Source: Vibrio splendidus 12E03 (GTDB lineage Bacteria; Pseudomonadota; Gammaproteobacteria; Enterobacterales; Vibrionaceae). Taken from it: a DNA stretch of 62,530 bases. The stretch is taken from contig NZ_AJZD02000354.1 in the NCBI RefSeq assembly GCF_000272105.2, positions 1 to 62,530 of the forward strand, read 5' to 3'. The position numbers and the translations under genes were made by a program. The notes under the pieces are model-generated. The model had not been told where the DNA came from. It saw only the letters and a list, made by a program, of their open reading frames with translations, and did not search any database. Below are positions 7,831-17,038 of this stretch, piece after piece (position 1 is the stretch's first letter; each line of letters starts with the position of its first letter).

Positions 7831-7870
7831 ATGACATTTTCCTTGTCATGCGGCAGATTTGTGTGATAAC
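7831..7870 (+). promoter_or_regulatory. candidate ilv promoter upstream of the leader peptide
   Basis: TTGTCA (7843-7848) and GATAAC (7865-7870) are 16 bases apart, about 50 bases before the leader start. The -35 region lies in an inverted repeat ATGACA - 7 bases - TGTCAT (7831-7849) that could be a regulator site. Prediction by consensus only. Confidence 0.45.
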
Positions 7871-7922
7871 ACTAGAGATATAGACTTTTACTGAAGACAA
7901 TAAACGAGAAAACTCGAATATT

Positions 7923-8012
7923 ATGATTTTTAACGCTCGCATTTACGCACTGATTAACCTGATTATCGTAGTCATTATTAAGACTGCGCGGGGGCGAGTG
8001 GGAAGAAAGTAA
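7923..8012 (+). CDS. ilvL: ilvGMEDA operon leader peptide
   Basis: The 29-codon frame starts MIFNARIYALINLIIVVIIK: of the first 20 codons, seven encode Ile, two Leu and two Val. It ends eight bases before the left arm of a long terminator hairpin (8018-8065) and about 180 bases before ilvG. This is the classic attenuation layout: ribosome stalling at scarce branched-chain aminoacyl-tRNAs would favour an antiterminator and let transcription enter ilvG. The peptide sequence is not similar to E. coli IlvL apart from composition, as expected for leaders. Confidence 0.88.
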   Translation: MIFNARIYALINLIIVVIIKTARGRVGRK

Positions 8013-8017
8013 CCACG

Positions 8018-8065
8018 AATTAGAAAAAACCCCCGCACTGACAAGTCCGGGGGTTTTTTCTAATT
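8018..8065 (+). terminator. ilv attenuator (transcription terminator)
   Basis: Two perfectly complementary 18-base arms (8018-8035 and 8048-8065) with a 12-base loop; the central part is CCCCCG/CGGGGG followed by TTTTTT. It lies between ilvL and ilvG on the ilv strand and should be the attenuator. The comM divergent direction gives no other explanation. Confidence 0.9.
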
Positions 8066-8191
8066 TAAACATTCGATTTTTATATTTTTGAGCATTTTCG
8101 GCTTTGCCGATTTACAGGAAGAATGGGAGCACAAGATGTGCAGAGACAAAGGAAACAGTTACCAAAATAAAGGTAATACGGGAGAATTCCG

Positions 8192-9838
8192 ATGAAAGGC
8201 GCAGAACTAGTCGTATCCGCACTCAAGCAACAAGGAATTGAGACCGTATTTGGTTACCCAGGCGGTGCCATCATGCCAATCTACGATGCACTTTATGATG
8301 GCGGGGTTGAGCATATCCTATGTCGTCATGAGCAAGGCGCTGCAATGGCCGCGATCGGTATGGCTCGTGCAACACAAGATGTCGCTGTTTGTATGGCAAC
8401 CTCGGGACCAGGTGCAACGAACCTAGTCACTGGCCTTGCAGATGCCTTTATGGATTCAATCCCATTGGTTGCTATCACAGGTCAGGTTGCAAGTTCCCAC
8501 ATTGGTACCGATGCATTCCAAGAGATGGATGTGATTGGTATGTCTCTGTCATGTACCAAGCACAGTTACCTAGTTACCGACATTGAAGAATTGGCTCCAA
8601 CCCTAGCTGAAGCCTTTGTAGTAGCGAAGTCTGGCCGCCCAGGTCCAGTTATCGTCGATATTGCTAAAGATGTTCAACTAGCAGAAGCTCCTGTTAAAAC
8701 TCTCCCAGAATTTACTCCACCAGCGATTCCTGTTGCAACAACCGATGCTATTGAGCAGGCACAGTACTTTTTGTCTCAAGCTACCCGCCCTGTTTTATAC
8801 GTAGGTGGTGGTGTTCAACTCGCTAAAGCGACCGATGCTGTTCGTGAGTTCTTACGCCTTAACCCGATGCCTGCAGTAAGTACATTGAAAGGCTTGGGTA
8901 CTATCGAACGTGACGACCCACACTACCTTGGCATGTTGGGCATGCACGGCACCAAAGCCGCTAACCTAGTGGTTCAAGAGAGTGACCTGCTGATTGTTGT
9001 TGGCGCTCGTTTCGATGACCGAGTAACCGGTAAGCTTGATACCTTTGCACCACACGCGAAAGTTATCCATATCGATATTGATGCCGCTGAGTTCAGCAAA
9101 CTGCGTCTTGCTAATGCGCCAATTCGTGGTGACATCAACAAGATCATGCCTCAGTTGGAACTAAGCCAAGACATCTCATCTTGGGTTCACCACTCTGAAG
9201 GACTTCGTAGCTCATTCAAATGGCGCTACGACCACCCAGGTGATCTGATCTTTGCTCCGCTACTGTTGAAGCAACTGTCAGACATGATGCCAGCAAGCTC
9301 TATTGTTTCGACCGATGTTGGCCAACACCAAATGTGGGCAGCTCAGCACATTCAGCCGCGCGATCCACAGAACTTCATTACCTCTGCCGGTTTAGGGACC
9401 ATGGGCTTTGGCTTGCCCGCTGCAATGGGTGCATCGGTTGGGCGTCCTGATGACCAATCTATACTTATCTCTGGTGACGGCTCGTTCATGATGAACATTC
9501 AAGAGCTTGGCACATTGAAGCGTCGTCAGATCCCAGTGAAGATGGTACTGCTTAATAACTCTCGCTTGGGCATGGTTCGCCAATGGCAATCGCTGTTCTT
9601 TGATGGCCGCCACAGTGAAACTATCTTGGATGACAACCCTGATTTCGTGATGCTCGCGAAAGCATTCGATATCCCGGGCAAAACCATCACTCGTAAAGAA
9701 GAAGTAGAACCAGCATTGAAAGAGATGCTAGAGAGCAAAACCGCTTACCTACTTCATGTTCTTATCGATGAAGAAGAAAACGTATGGCCACTAGTACCGC
9801 CAGGTGCTTCAAACAGTGAGATGTTGGAGAACACATAA
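8192..9838 (+). CDS. ilvG: acetolactate synthase II large subunit
   Basis: The 548-residue thiamine-diphosphate enzyme condenses pyruvate with pyruvate or 2-oxobutyrate, the first common step of Val/Ile/Leu synthesis. Visible are the catalytic Glu47 (CRHEQGAAMAA), the FAD-binding middle region (GLGTIERDDPHYLGMLGMHG) and the ThDP/Mg motif GDGSFMMN near residue 428 with the downstream LLNNSRLGMVRQWQ. The frame is intact, unlike the frameshifted ilvG of E. coli K-12. ilvM starts one base after the stop. Control is by the ilvL attenuator. Confidence 0.97.
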   Translation: MKGAELVVSALKQQGIETVFGYPGGAIMPIYDALYDGGVEHILCRHEQGAAMAAIGMARATQDVAVCMATSGPGATNLVTGLADAFMDSIPLVAITGQVASSHIGTDAFQEMDVIGMSLSCTKHSYLVTDIEELAPTLAEAFVVAKSGRPGPVIVDIAKDVQLAEAPVKTLPEFTPPAIPVATTDAIEQAQYFLSQATRPVLYVGGGVQLAKATDAVREFLRLNPMPAVSTLKGLGTIERDDPHYLGMLGMHGTKAANLVVQESDLLIVVGARFDDRVTGKLDTFAPHAKVIHIDIDAAEFSKLRLANAPIRGDINKIMPQLELSQDISSWVHHSEGLRSSFKWRYDHPGDLIFAPLLLKQLSDMMPASSIVSTDVGQHQMWAAQHIQPRDPQNFITSAGLGTMGFGLPAAMGASVGRPDDQSILISGDGSFMMNIQELGTLKRRQIPVKMVLLNNSRLGMVRQWQSLFFDGRHSETILDDNPDFVMLAKAFDIPGKTITRKEEVEPALKEMLESKTAYLLHVLIDEEENVWPLVPPGASNSEMLENT

Positions 9839-9839
9839 C

Positions 9840-10124
9840 ATGAAAAGATACCTATTAGACATCAAAGCCGATGATAAGCCTGTACTACTAGAGCGTGTTC
9901 TTCGTGTTATCCGCCACCGTGGCTTCATTGTTAAGCAAGTTGCGGGCACTCAAAACCACGAAAGCAAAGTGGCGAGTGTTGAGATCATCGTAGACAGTGA
10001 CCGTCCGATCTCTTTCTTGGTAAACCAAATCGAAAAGCTGTGGGATGTGCGTACCGTTGACGTTATCTCGATCAGCCGTAATGAACTGCCAAACAACAAC
10101 TTACAACAAAAGATAAACGCATAA
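9840..10124 (+). CDS. ilvM: acetolactate synthase II small (regulatory) subunit
   Basis: The 94-residue ACT-domain protein (starts MKRYLLDIKADDKPVLLERV, conserved RHRGFIVKQV) stimulates and stabilises IlvG. Start 9840 lies two bases past the ilvG stop, so translation is coupled; longer in-frame starts inside ilvG give non-homologous residues. The product is not expected to give strong valine feedback, since IlvM-type subunits usually confer little. Confidence 0.93.
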   Translation: MKRYLLDIKADDKPVLLERVLRVIRHRGFIVKQVAGTQNHESKVASVEIIVDSDRPISFLVNQIEKLWDVRTVDVISISRNELPNNNLQQKINA

Positions 10125-10136
10125 GGAACCGCAAAC

Positions 10137-11105
10137 ATGACAGCTAAAACAGCAGACTATATTTGGTTTAACGGTGAGATGGTTCCTTGGGCAGAGGCGA
10201 ACGTTCACGTCCTGACTCACGCAATGCACTACGGTACTTCTGTGTTTGAAGGTGTTCGTTGTTACAACACACCAAAAGGGCCGGTTATCTTCCGTCACCC
10301 TGAACACGCTAAGCGCCTAAAAGACTCAGCAAAAATCTACCGCTTCCCTATTCCTTACAGTGAGGAAGAAATTATGGAAGCGACTCGCGAAACACTACGC
10401 CAAAACAAGCTAGAGTCAGCGTACATCCGCCCTCTAGGTTTCGTAGGTAACGTTGGTTTGGGTGTCTGCCCGCCAGAAAATACCGAGATGGAGCTGATCA
10501 TCGCTGCTTTCCCTTGGGGTTCTTACCTGGGCGAAGAAGCACTAGAAAACGGCGTTGATGCGATGATTTCTAGCTGGAACCGTGCCGCTCCAAACACGAT
10601 CCCAACCGCAGCAAAAGCCGGTGGTAACTACCTATCTTCACTACTGGTTGGTGGCGAAGCTCGCCGTCATGGTTACGATGAAGGTATCGCACTGAGTGTT
10701 GATGGTTACCTTTCTGAAGGTGCTGGTGAGAACATCTTTGTGGTACGTAACGGCGTGCTATCAACGCCGCCAGCGACCAGCGCAATTCTGCCGGGTATCA
10801 CTCGTGATTCGATCATGACACTAGCAAAAGACATGGGTTATGAGATCCGTGAAGAGAACATTGCTCGTGAAGCGCTATACCTTGCCGATGAAGTATTCAT
10901 GACAGGCACAGCTGCCGAGATCGTTCCGGTTCGCAGCGTAGACAAAATTACAGTAGGTGAAGGCAAACGCGGTCCTATCACTGAAAAAGTTCAAGCGGCT
11001 TACTTTGGCCTATTCAATGGAACCACTGAAGATAAGTGGGGCTGGTTAGACTACGTTTACCCAGCAGACCAAACTTCAGAAAATCAAACGCAAACAGCTA
11101 AGTAA
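10137..11105 (+). CDS. ilvE: branched-chain amino-acid aminotransferase
   Basis: The 322-residue class IV PLP aminotransferase transfers the amino group from Glu to 2-oxo acids of Val, Ile and Leu. Schiff-base lysine is Lys160 in TAAKAGGNYLSS; other family motifs are HYGTSVFEGVRCY and the phosphate-binding TGTAAEIVPV. AAGGAACC precedes the ATG and the gene is 12 bases after ilvM. Length is slightly above E. coli (309) because of a short C-terminal tail ending QTSENQTQTAK. Confidence 0.96.
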   Translation: MTAKTADYIWFNGEMVPWAEANVHVLTHAMHYGTSVFEGVRCYNTPKGPVIFRHPEHAKRLKDSAKIYRFPIPYSEEEIMEATRETLRQNKLESAYIRPLGFVGNVGLGVCPPENTEMELIIAAFPWGSYLGEEALENGVDAMISSWNRAAPNTIPTAAKAGGNYLSSLLVGGEARRHGYDEGIALSVDGYLSEGAGENIFVVRNGVLSTPPATSAILPGITRDSIMTLAKDMGYEIREENIAREALYLADEVFMTGTAAEIVPVRSVDKITVGEGKRGPITEKVQAAYFGLFNGTTEDKWGWLDYVYPADQTSENQTQTAK

Positions 11106-11138
11106 GCAACAGCCAAATATTTTATAAGGATTTAAGCA

Positions 11139-12980
11139 ATGCCAATCTATCGTTCAGCAACGACTACCCACGGACGCAACATGGCTGGTGCGCGCGCTTT
11201 ATGGCGTGCAACTGGCGTTAAAGATGATGACTTCGGTAAGCCAATCATCGCGGTTGTAAACTCGTTCACTCAATTTGTACCAGGCCACGTTCACCTTAAA
11301 GACATGGGTCAACTGGTTGCGGGTGAAATCGAGAAAGCGGGGGGTATCGCTAAAGAATTCAACACCATCGCGGTTGATGATGGTATCGCAATGGGTCACG
11401 GCGGCATGCTGTACTCACTGCCATCACGTGAGCTTATCGCAGACTCAGTAGAGTACATGGTCAATGCACACTGTGCAGATGCGATGGTGTGTATCTCTAA
11501 CTGTGACAAAATCACTCCGGGAATGATGATGGCAGCTATGCGCCTAAACATCCCAGTGATCTTTGTATCGGGTGGTCCAATGGAAGCAGGTAAAACCAAG
11601 CTTTCAGATCAGATCATCAAGCTAGACCTTGTTGACGCGATGATCCAAGGTGCCGATCCAACGATTTCTGATGAGCAAAGTGAGCAAGTAGAACGTTCTG
11701 CATGTCCAACATGTGGTTCTTGTTCAGGTATGTTCACGGCTAACTCAATGAACTGTCTAACTGAAGCGCTTGGTCTATCTCAGCCTGGTAACGGTTCTAT
11801 GCTAGCAACCCACGCAGACCGTGAAGAGCTATTCATCAATGCTGGTAAGCGCATCGTTGATCTCACTAAGCGTTACTACGAGCAAGATGACGAATCAGCA
11901 CTGCCTCGTAACATCGCAAACCGCGCAGCATTTGAAAACGCGATGGCACTGGATATCGCAATGGGCGGTTCTAGTAACACCGTTCTTCACCTATTGGCTT
12001 CAGCTCAAGAAGGTGAGATTGATTTTGATATGGGTGATATCGACGAGATGTCTCGCCGCGTTCCACACCTATGTAAGGTTGCGCCTTCAACACCTAAATA
12101 CCACATGGAAGACGTTCACCGTGCTGGTGGCGTAATGGCTATCCTAGGTGAACTAGACCGTGCTGGCCTACTGAACAACCAAACTCGCACCGTGCTTGGT
12201 CTAAGCATGCAAGAGCAGCTAGCTCAATACGACATCATGCAGACAGAAGACGAAGCCGTGCTTAAGTTCTTCCGCGCTGGCCCTGCTGGTATCCGTACCA
12301 CCAAAGCTTTCTCACAAGATTGTCGTTGGGATCGCCTTGATGATGACCGCGTCGATGGTTGTATTCGTACCAAAGAGAACGCATTCAGCCAAGAAGGTGG
12401 CCTAGCAGTACTTTCAGGTAACATCGCGGTTGATGGTTGTATCGTTAAGACCGCGGGTGTTGATGAAGAAAACCTTAAGTTCCAAGGCCCTGCAATCGTG
12501 TTCGAAAGCCAAGACACAGCAGTAGACGGCATCTTAGCGGGTAAAGTAAAAGCCGGCGAAGTGGTTGTTATCCGTTACGAAGGTCCTAAAGGTGGTCCGG
12601 GCATGCAAGAAATGCTCTACCCAACCACTTACCTAAAATCTATGGGTCTAGGCAAATCTTGTGCGCTTCTAACTGACGGACGTTTCTCTGGTGGTACATC
12701 AGGTTTGTCTATCGGTCACGCTTCTCCAGAAGCTGCAAGTGGCGGTGTGATTGGTCTAGTGAACACGGGCGATATCATTACTATCGACATCCCTAGCCGC
12801 TCAATCACACTTGATGTGCCAGAAGCAGAGCTTGAAGCGCGTCGTGTTAAGCAAGATGCACTAGGCTGGAAACCAGAAAACCGTCAGCGTGAAGTGTCTT
12901 TCGCACTGAAAGCTTACGCGAGCATGGCAACCAGTGCCGACAAAGGCGCCGTGCGTGATAAGTCTAAGCTTGAGGGCTAA
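11139..12980 (+). CDS. ilvD: dihydroxy-acid dehydratase
   Basis: The 613-residue Fe-S dehydratase makes 2-oxoisovalerate and 2-oxo-3-methylvalerate. Cluster ligands Cys122 (ISNCDKITPGM) and Cys195 (ACPTCGSCSG) are present, with the conserved GRFSGGTSGLSIGH near the C-terminus. AAGGATTT precedes the ATG. Third step of the pathway; sits between ilvE and ilvA in one transcript. Confidence 0.97.
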   Translation: MPIYRSATTTHGRNMAGARALWRATGVKDDDFGKPIIAVVNSFTQFVPGHVHLKDMGQLVAGEIEKAGGIAKEFNTIAVDDGIAMGHGGMLYSLPSRELIADSVEYMVNAHCADAMVCISNCDKITPGMMMAAMRLNIPVIFVSGGPMEAGKTKLSDQIIKLDLVDAMIQGADPTISDEQSEQVERSACPTCGSCSGMFTANSMNCLTEALGLSQPGNGSMLATHADREELFINAGKRIVDLTKRYYEQDDESALPRNIANRAAFENAMALDIAMGGSSNTVLHLLASAQEGEIDFDMGDIDEMSRRVPHLCKVAPSTPKYHMEDVHRAGGVMAILGELDRAGLLNNQTRTVLGLSMQEQLAQYDIMQTEDEAVLKFFRAGPAGIRTTKAFSQDCRWDRLDDDRVDGCIRTKENAFSQEGGLAVLSGNIAVDGCIVKTAGVDEENLKFQGPAIVFESQDTAVDGILAGKVKAGEVVVIRYEGPKGGPGMQEMLYPTTYLKSMGLGKSCALLTDGRFSGGTSGLSIGHASPEAASGGVIGLVNTGDIITIDIPSRSITLDVPEAELEARRVKQDALGWKPENRQREVSFALKAYASMATSADKGAVRDKSKLEG

Positions 12981-12982
12981 CT

Positions 12983-14527
12983 ATGAGTGATGACACCTCC
13001 AGTCCCCAAAAACAAACTGGCGCAGATTATCTGCGTCAGATCCTGAGAGCGCCGGTTTACGAAGCGGCAATCGTGACACCTCTACAGGATATGCCACGTT
13101 TAAGCGCGCGCATTGGAAATCAGGTCCAGCTTAAGCGAGAAGACCGCCAGCCGGTGCACTCGTTCAAGCTACGTGGTGCCTACAACATGGTATCAAGCCT
13201 TTCTGAGCAGCAAAAAACCGCAGGTGTGATTGCTGCATCGGCGGGTAATCATGCTCAAGGTATGGCGCTATCAGGCTCTAAGTTGGGTATTCAGACTACG
13301 ATTGTGATGCCAAAAACCACACCAGACATCAAGGTTGATGCGGTACGTGGATTTGGCGGTAACGTGGTTCTGCACGGCAGCAACTTTGATGAAGCCAAGG
13401 CAGAAGCCGAGCGTCTTTCTGCTGAACATGGCTTCACCTTTGTGCCTCCTTTCGATCATCCACTGGTGATTGCAGGACAAGGCACGATGGGTATGGAGAT
13501 GCTGCAGCAAAACGGTCACATGGATTATATCTTTGTGCCGGTTGGTGGTGGTGGCTTAGCTGCGGGTGTTGCTGTGCTAGTAAAACAGCTGATGCCAGAG
13601 ATTAAAGTCATTGCAGTAGAACCAGAAGATTCGTCTTGCTTAAAAGCGGCCCTCGATGCCGGTGAACCTGTGGTACTGGATCAGGTCAGCATGTTTGCTG
13701 ATGGTGTTGCGGTTAAACGCATTGGCGAAGAAACCTTCCGTCTTTGCCAACAGTACATTGACGGTCACATTGCAGTCTCTAGTGATGAGATCTGCTCTGC
13801 GGTGAAAGATATCTTTGAAGACACTCGTGCGATAGCTGAACCTTCAGGAGCGCTTGCTCTGGCTGGCTTGAAGAAGTTTGCTGAGCAGAACCAACTGCAA
13901 GGCAAGCAATTGGCAACGGTACTGTCTGGTGCTAACACCAACTTCCACGGTCTGCGTTATGTCTCTGAACGTTGTGAGCTGGGTGAGAAGCGAGAAGGTC
14001 TACTTGCGGTGACGATTCCAGAGCGACAAGGGGCATTCCTAGAGTTCTGTAATATTATTGGTGGTCGAGCGGTGACTGAGTTTAACTACCGCCACAACGA
14101 CGAAAGCCTCGCGAATATCTTCGTTGGTGTACGTCTACAAGGTGGCCAAGAAGAGCTCGAACACATCATCAATGACCTACGTGAGGGCGGCTACCCAGTT
14201 GTCGATCTCTCTGATGATGAGATGGCAAAACTGCACATTCGCTACATGATTGGCGGCAAACCATCGAAACCACTGAAAGAACGTCTGTACAGCTTCGAGT
14301 TTCCAGAATATCCAGGTGCATTGATTAAATTCCTTGATACCTTAGGTACTCACTGGAATATCAGCCTGTTCAATTATCGTAACCACGGCGCCGATTACGG
14401 TCGCGTATTGTGTGGCTTCGAACTTGGTGATGATGATTTAGCTCAGTTCTCGACACACCTACGAGAACTTGGCTATCAGTGTAAAGATGAAACCGATAAC
14501 CCTTCCTATAAGTTCTTCTTGTCTTAA
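12983..14527 (+). CDS. ilvA: biosynthetic threonine ammonia-lyase
   Basis: The 514-residue PLP enzyme converts Thr to 2-oxobutyrate, the committed step of Ile synthesis. PLP Lys62 is in HSFKLRGAYNM; the glycine loop is VGGGGLAAG. Two C-terminal ACT-like regulatory domains (about 325-420 and 420-514) carry the Ile/Val control expected of IlvA. The start is two bases after the ilvD stop, and a terminator follows 18 bases after its stop. Last gene of ilvLGMEDA. Confidence 0.97.
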   Translation: MSDDTSSPQKQTGADYLRQILRAPVYEAAIVTPLQDMPRLSARIGNQVQLKREDRQPVHSFKLRGAYNMVSSLSEQQKTAGVIAASAGNHAQGMALSGSKLGIQTTIVMPKTTPDIKVDAVRGFGGNVVLHGSNFDEAKAEAERLSAEHGFTFVPPFDHPLVIAGQGTMGMEMLQQNGHMDYIFVPVGGGGLAAGVAVLVKQLMPEIKVIAVEPEDSSCLKAALDAGEPVVLDQVSMFADGVAVKRIGEETFRLCQQYIDGHIAVSSDEICSAVKDIFEDTRAIAEPSGALALAGLKKFAEQNQLQGKQLATVLSGANTNFHGLRYVSERCELGEKREGLLAVTIPERQGAFLEFCNIIGGRAVTEFNYRHNDESLANIFVGVRLQGGQEELEHIINDLREGGYPVVDLSDDEMAKLHIRYMIGGKPSKPLKERLYSFEFPEYPGALIKFLDTLGTHWNISLFNYRNHGADYGRVLCGFELGDDDLAQFSTHLRELGYQCKDETDNPSYKFFLS

Positions 14528-14545
14528 GAGTTAACGACCGAATCA

Positions 14546-14575
14546 AAAAGAGCGAGTATTTACTCGCTCTTTTTA
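14546..14575 (+). terminator. terminator after ilvA
   Basis: AAAGAGCGAGTA - TT - TACTCGCTCTTT with a T-run; also T-rich in reverse, so it may serve the convergent punR. Confidence 0.9.
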
Positions 14576-14624
14576 TTGGTGTTGATTCAACTCAAACTTG
14601 AAAAGGATCTTCTCGCTAAGATCA

Positions 14625-15539
14625 TTAGACCGCCTTGCGATGATCCAACCAATCTTGGTGAAGTTGTTCACTCGATCCTAGGTATTTCACCATCCACTCG
14701 ATCAACTTATGGTTATCGTCTTTTCGCCACACCAAACAACAATGACTCTGCGGACTCGGTTCAGGCAGTATTTTTTCCACCAGCAAGCCTTGTTCGATAA
14801 TTGGCGCGGCAATGTGCCTCGGCATATAACCCACCCCTACTCCATTTTTAAGGCATTCAATTGCGCTATACCAATTGGGTAACAACAGGCGTCTTTGATT
14901 TGAGTAGTGGCCTGTGTGTCGCTTAGGCAGTACGCTGGAGGTATCGTCCAAACATATCGCGGGATACTGGCTAACAAACTCTTCATTGAGGTTTTGCTCT
15001 CGCACACACGGATGACTCGGCGACATCACAAACGCCCAATCTAGGCGTCCCATATCTTTAACCTCAAAGTCGCCACCGACCGGAATCGCCGAGGTCGCAC
15101 CAATCACAATATCCGCTCTGCCCTGTGCAATCGCTTCCCAAGAGCCATTAAACACCTCCATGTTGATCTGAAGCTCTGCAAACTCAAAGGTTTGGTAGAA
15201 CTCTTCAATCATCGGCTTCATCTTGTCGAGCTTAACCACGTTATCGAGCGTTAGACGCAAGGTTTTCTTCCAACCACGCGCTGCTCGGCGAGTCTGAGCA
15301 CTGACCTCTTCCATCTGTCTCAGTAACGCACGTGCCTCTTCAATGAACAATTCACCTGCCGGTGTCAGCTCTACTTTTCTCGGTAAACGTCTGAAAAGTA
15401 GAGCATCCAGTTCTTGCTCTACTTGCCTAACCCCATAGCTGATCGCCGATGGTACTTTGTGCAATTGTTCTGCCGCCGCAGTAAAGCTACCTAAACGAGC
15501 AACCGTATCGAGCATTTCTAAAGAGGATTTAGAGAACAT
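14625..15539 (-). CDS. punR: LysR-type regulator, PunR (YdhB) homologue
   Basis: The 304-residue LTTR has an N-terminal winged HTH (residues 1-60: LGSFTAAAEQLHKVPSAISY) and a periplasmic-binding-protein-like effector domain. It shares with E. coli YdhB/PunR the stretches VARLGSFTAAA, EVFNGSWEAI and GATSAIPVGG and a similar C-terminus (YLGSSEQLHQDWL). In E. coli PunR activates the divergently encoded nucleoside transporter punC; the same divergent arrangement is present here. Symbol by homology and context. Confidence 0.85.
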   Translation of the reverse strand: MFSKSSLEMLDTVARLGSFTAAAEQLHKVPSAISYGVRQVEQELDALLFRRLPRKVELTPAGELFIEEARALLRQMEEVSAQTRRAARGWKKTLRLTLDNVVKLDKMKPMIEEFYQTFEFAELQINMEVFNGSWEAIAQGRADIVIGATSAIPVGGDFEVKDMGRLDWAFVMSPSHPCVREQNLNEEFVSQYPAICLDDTSSVLPKRHTGHYSNQRRLLLPNWYSAIECLKNGVGVGYMPRHIAAPIIEQGLLVEKILPEPSPQSHCCLVWRKDDNHKLIEWMVKYLGSSEQLHQDWLDHRKAV

Positions 15540-15702
15540 AAGCCTTCAAATTTTTTGATTGATAACCACATATTTTAGCGTTTTATTTTATCAGGTCTGA
15601 AAAATAGAATGTCAGCATAAATAAACAGGGGCTTTTACTTCTGTATATCAAACAATTTTTTTGATGATAAAAACATCACTACCTTTAGCTTAATGGCATC
15701 TT
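15540..15702. promoter_or_regulatory. divergent punR/punC promoter region
   Basis: AT-rich 163-base spacer between divergent start codons. It contains short dyads such as ATCAAACAATTTTTTTGAT (15648-15666), a T-N11-A-like LysR target candidate. No unambiguous promoter hexamers were assigned. Confidence 0.45.
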
Positions 15703-16914
15703 ATGAATATTTCTAAATTTCAATTGGTCTACCTTGCAGTTCTTTCAATGCTTGGCTTTATTGCGACCGATATGTACCTTCCTGCATTTAAGGCAATGGA
15801 AGTTGATTTCGCAACCGGCCCAGAGCAGATTGCTTTGTCTCTAACGGTATTCCTTGGCGGTATGGCAATGGGTCAGCTTCTTTGGGGTCTGGCGAGTGAC
15901 AAGTATGGTCACCGTAATACGTTGGCGGTTGGTCTTGTTATCTTTACCGCAGCTTCATTCGGCTTAGCATTCAGCACCGAGGTATGGCACCTACTGACAC
16001 TGCGCTTCATTCAAGCGATCGGTGTATGTGCTCCAGCGGTAATCTGGCAAGCAATGGTTATCAAGCGTTACTCGCAAAGCAGTAGCCAGCAAATTTTTGC
16101 AACCATCATGCCTTTGGTTGCGCTATCTCCTGCACTAGCACCTCAGCTAGGTGTGTTACTGGCGGATAGCTTTGGCTGGCACAGCATCTTCATCACATTA
16201 ACCTTGATGGGTGCACTGCTAGTGGCGACAACAATGGCTCAACCAAAAGAAGCGCCTGAAGTAAAACAGACATCGATTAAGACAGACATCAAAGTGTTGC
16301 TTAAATCAAAGCCTTACATGGGTAATGTTTTAATGTTTGCATCAGCATCTGCAGCGTTCTTCGCTTACCTAACGGGTATGCCAGAGATCATGGCTCAACT
16401 AGGTTATGAAGCAAAAGACATCGGTTTGAGCTTTATCCCACAAACAATCGCGTTCATGGCGGGTGGTTACTTCGGTAAGCAAGCAGTGAAGAAATATGGC
16501 GATGGCGTTGTACTAAGAAACCTTATCGGTTTGTTCAGTGTAGCGGCGATGCTTATCTTTATCGCATCACAGTGGGAACTGACGTCAATCTGGCCTCTAC
16601 TTGCGCCTTTCTGTTTGATTGCTGTCGCAAACGGCGCACTTTACCCAATCGTAGTAAACCGTGCTCTATCAAGCGCGAAACAGAGCCCTGCAACAGCGGC
16701 TGGTCTACAAAATAGCCTGCAAATCAGTATCAGTGGCCTATCAAGCGCATTAGTCGCAGCAATGGCTAGCCAAGCACTGAGTGCAACGGGTATCGCGGTT
16801 GTGATTTGTTTGGGTGCACTGTGGGTTGGCTATATTGTTTCGAACAAAGAGCTGTCTGAACATTTCGCGACACCAGACAACTCTCGAGTGGTCGCTGACG
16901 AGAAACAAGACTAG
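15703..16914 (+). CDS. punC: MFS transporter, PunC (YdhC) homologue
   Basis: The 403-residue 12-TM major facilitator of the Bcr/CflA drug-antiporter subgroup (FIATDMYLPAFKAM at TM1, GLASDKYGHRNTLAVG loop 2-3 motif A). E. coli PunC/YdhC imports purine nucleosides such as adenosine; neighbouring punR supports the same role. A multidrug efflux function cannot be excluded from sequence alone. Two terminators follow. Confidence 0.82.
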   Translation: MNISKFQLVYLAVLSMLGFIATDMYLPAFKAMEVDFATGPEQIALSLTVFLGGMAMGQLLWGLASDKYGHRNTLAVGLVIFTAASFGLAFSTEVWHLLTLRFIQAIGVCAPAVIWQAMVIKRYSQSSSQQIFATIMPLVALSPALAPQLGVLLADSFGWHSIFITLTLMGALLVATTMAQPKEAPEVKQTSIKTDIKVLLKSKPYMGNVLMFASASAAFFAYLTGMPEIMAQLGYEAKDIGLSFIPQTIAFMAGGYFGKQAVKKYGDGVVLRNLIGLFSVAAMLIFIASQWELTSIWPLLAPFCLIAVANGALYPIVVNRALSSAKQSPATAAGLQNSLQISISGLSSALVAAMASQALSATGIAVVICLGALWVGYIVSNKELSEHFATPDNSRVVADEKQD

Positions 16915-16938
16915 TTTCTAAGTTAACGAAAACAAAAA

Positions 16939-16962
16939 AAAGCGAGATTACTCGCTCTTTTT
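16939..16962 (+). terminator. terminator after punC
   Basis: AGCGAG - ATTA - CTCGCT (16941-16956) flanked by a long A-run on the left and TTTTT on the right; can act on both strands. Confidence 0.85.
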
Positions 16963-16983
16963 CTATATCTAGATAAATAAGAA

Positions 16984-17012
16984 AAAGCCAGTAGCGGTAC
17001 TACTGGCTTTCA
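16984..17012 (-). terminator. terminator after glmU
   Basis: AAAGCCAGTAG - CGGTA - CTACTGGCTTT, 11-bp stem, with TTTTTC following on the minus strand 27 bases beyond the glmU stop. Confidence 0.88.
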
Positions 17013-17038
17013 TTTAAATCATCTTATTTATTAAGAGA

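Noticed and set aside
7872..8072. 66-codon minus-strand frame over the ilv leader
   Set aside because: It runs antisense through ilvL and the attenuator hairpin; the leader/attenuator reading explains the sequence better.
14576..14800. 74-codon plus-strand frame after ilvA
   Set aside because: It is antisense to the 3' part of punR and begins within the terminator zone.
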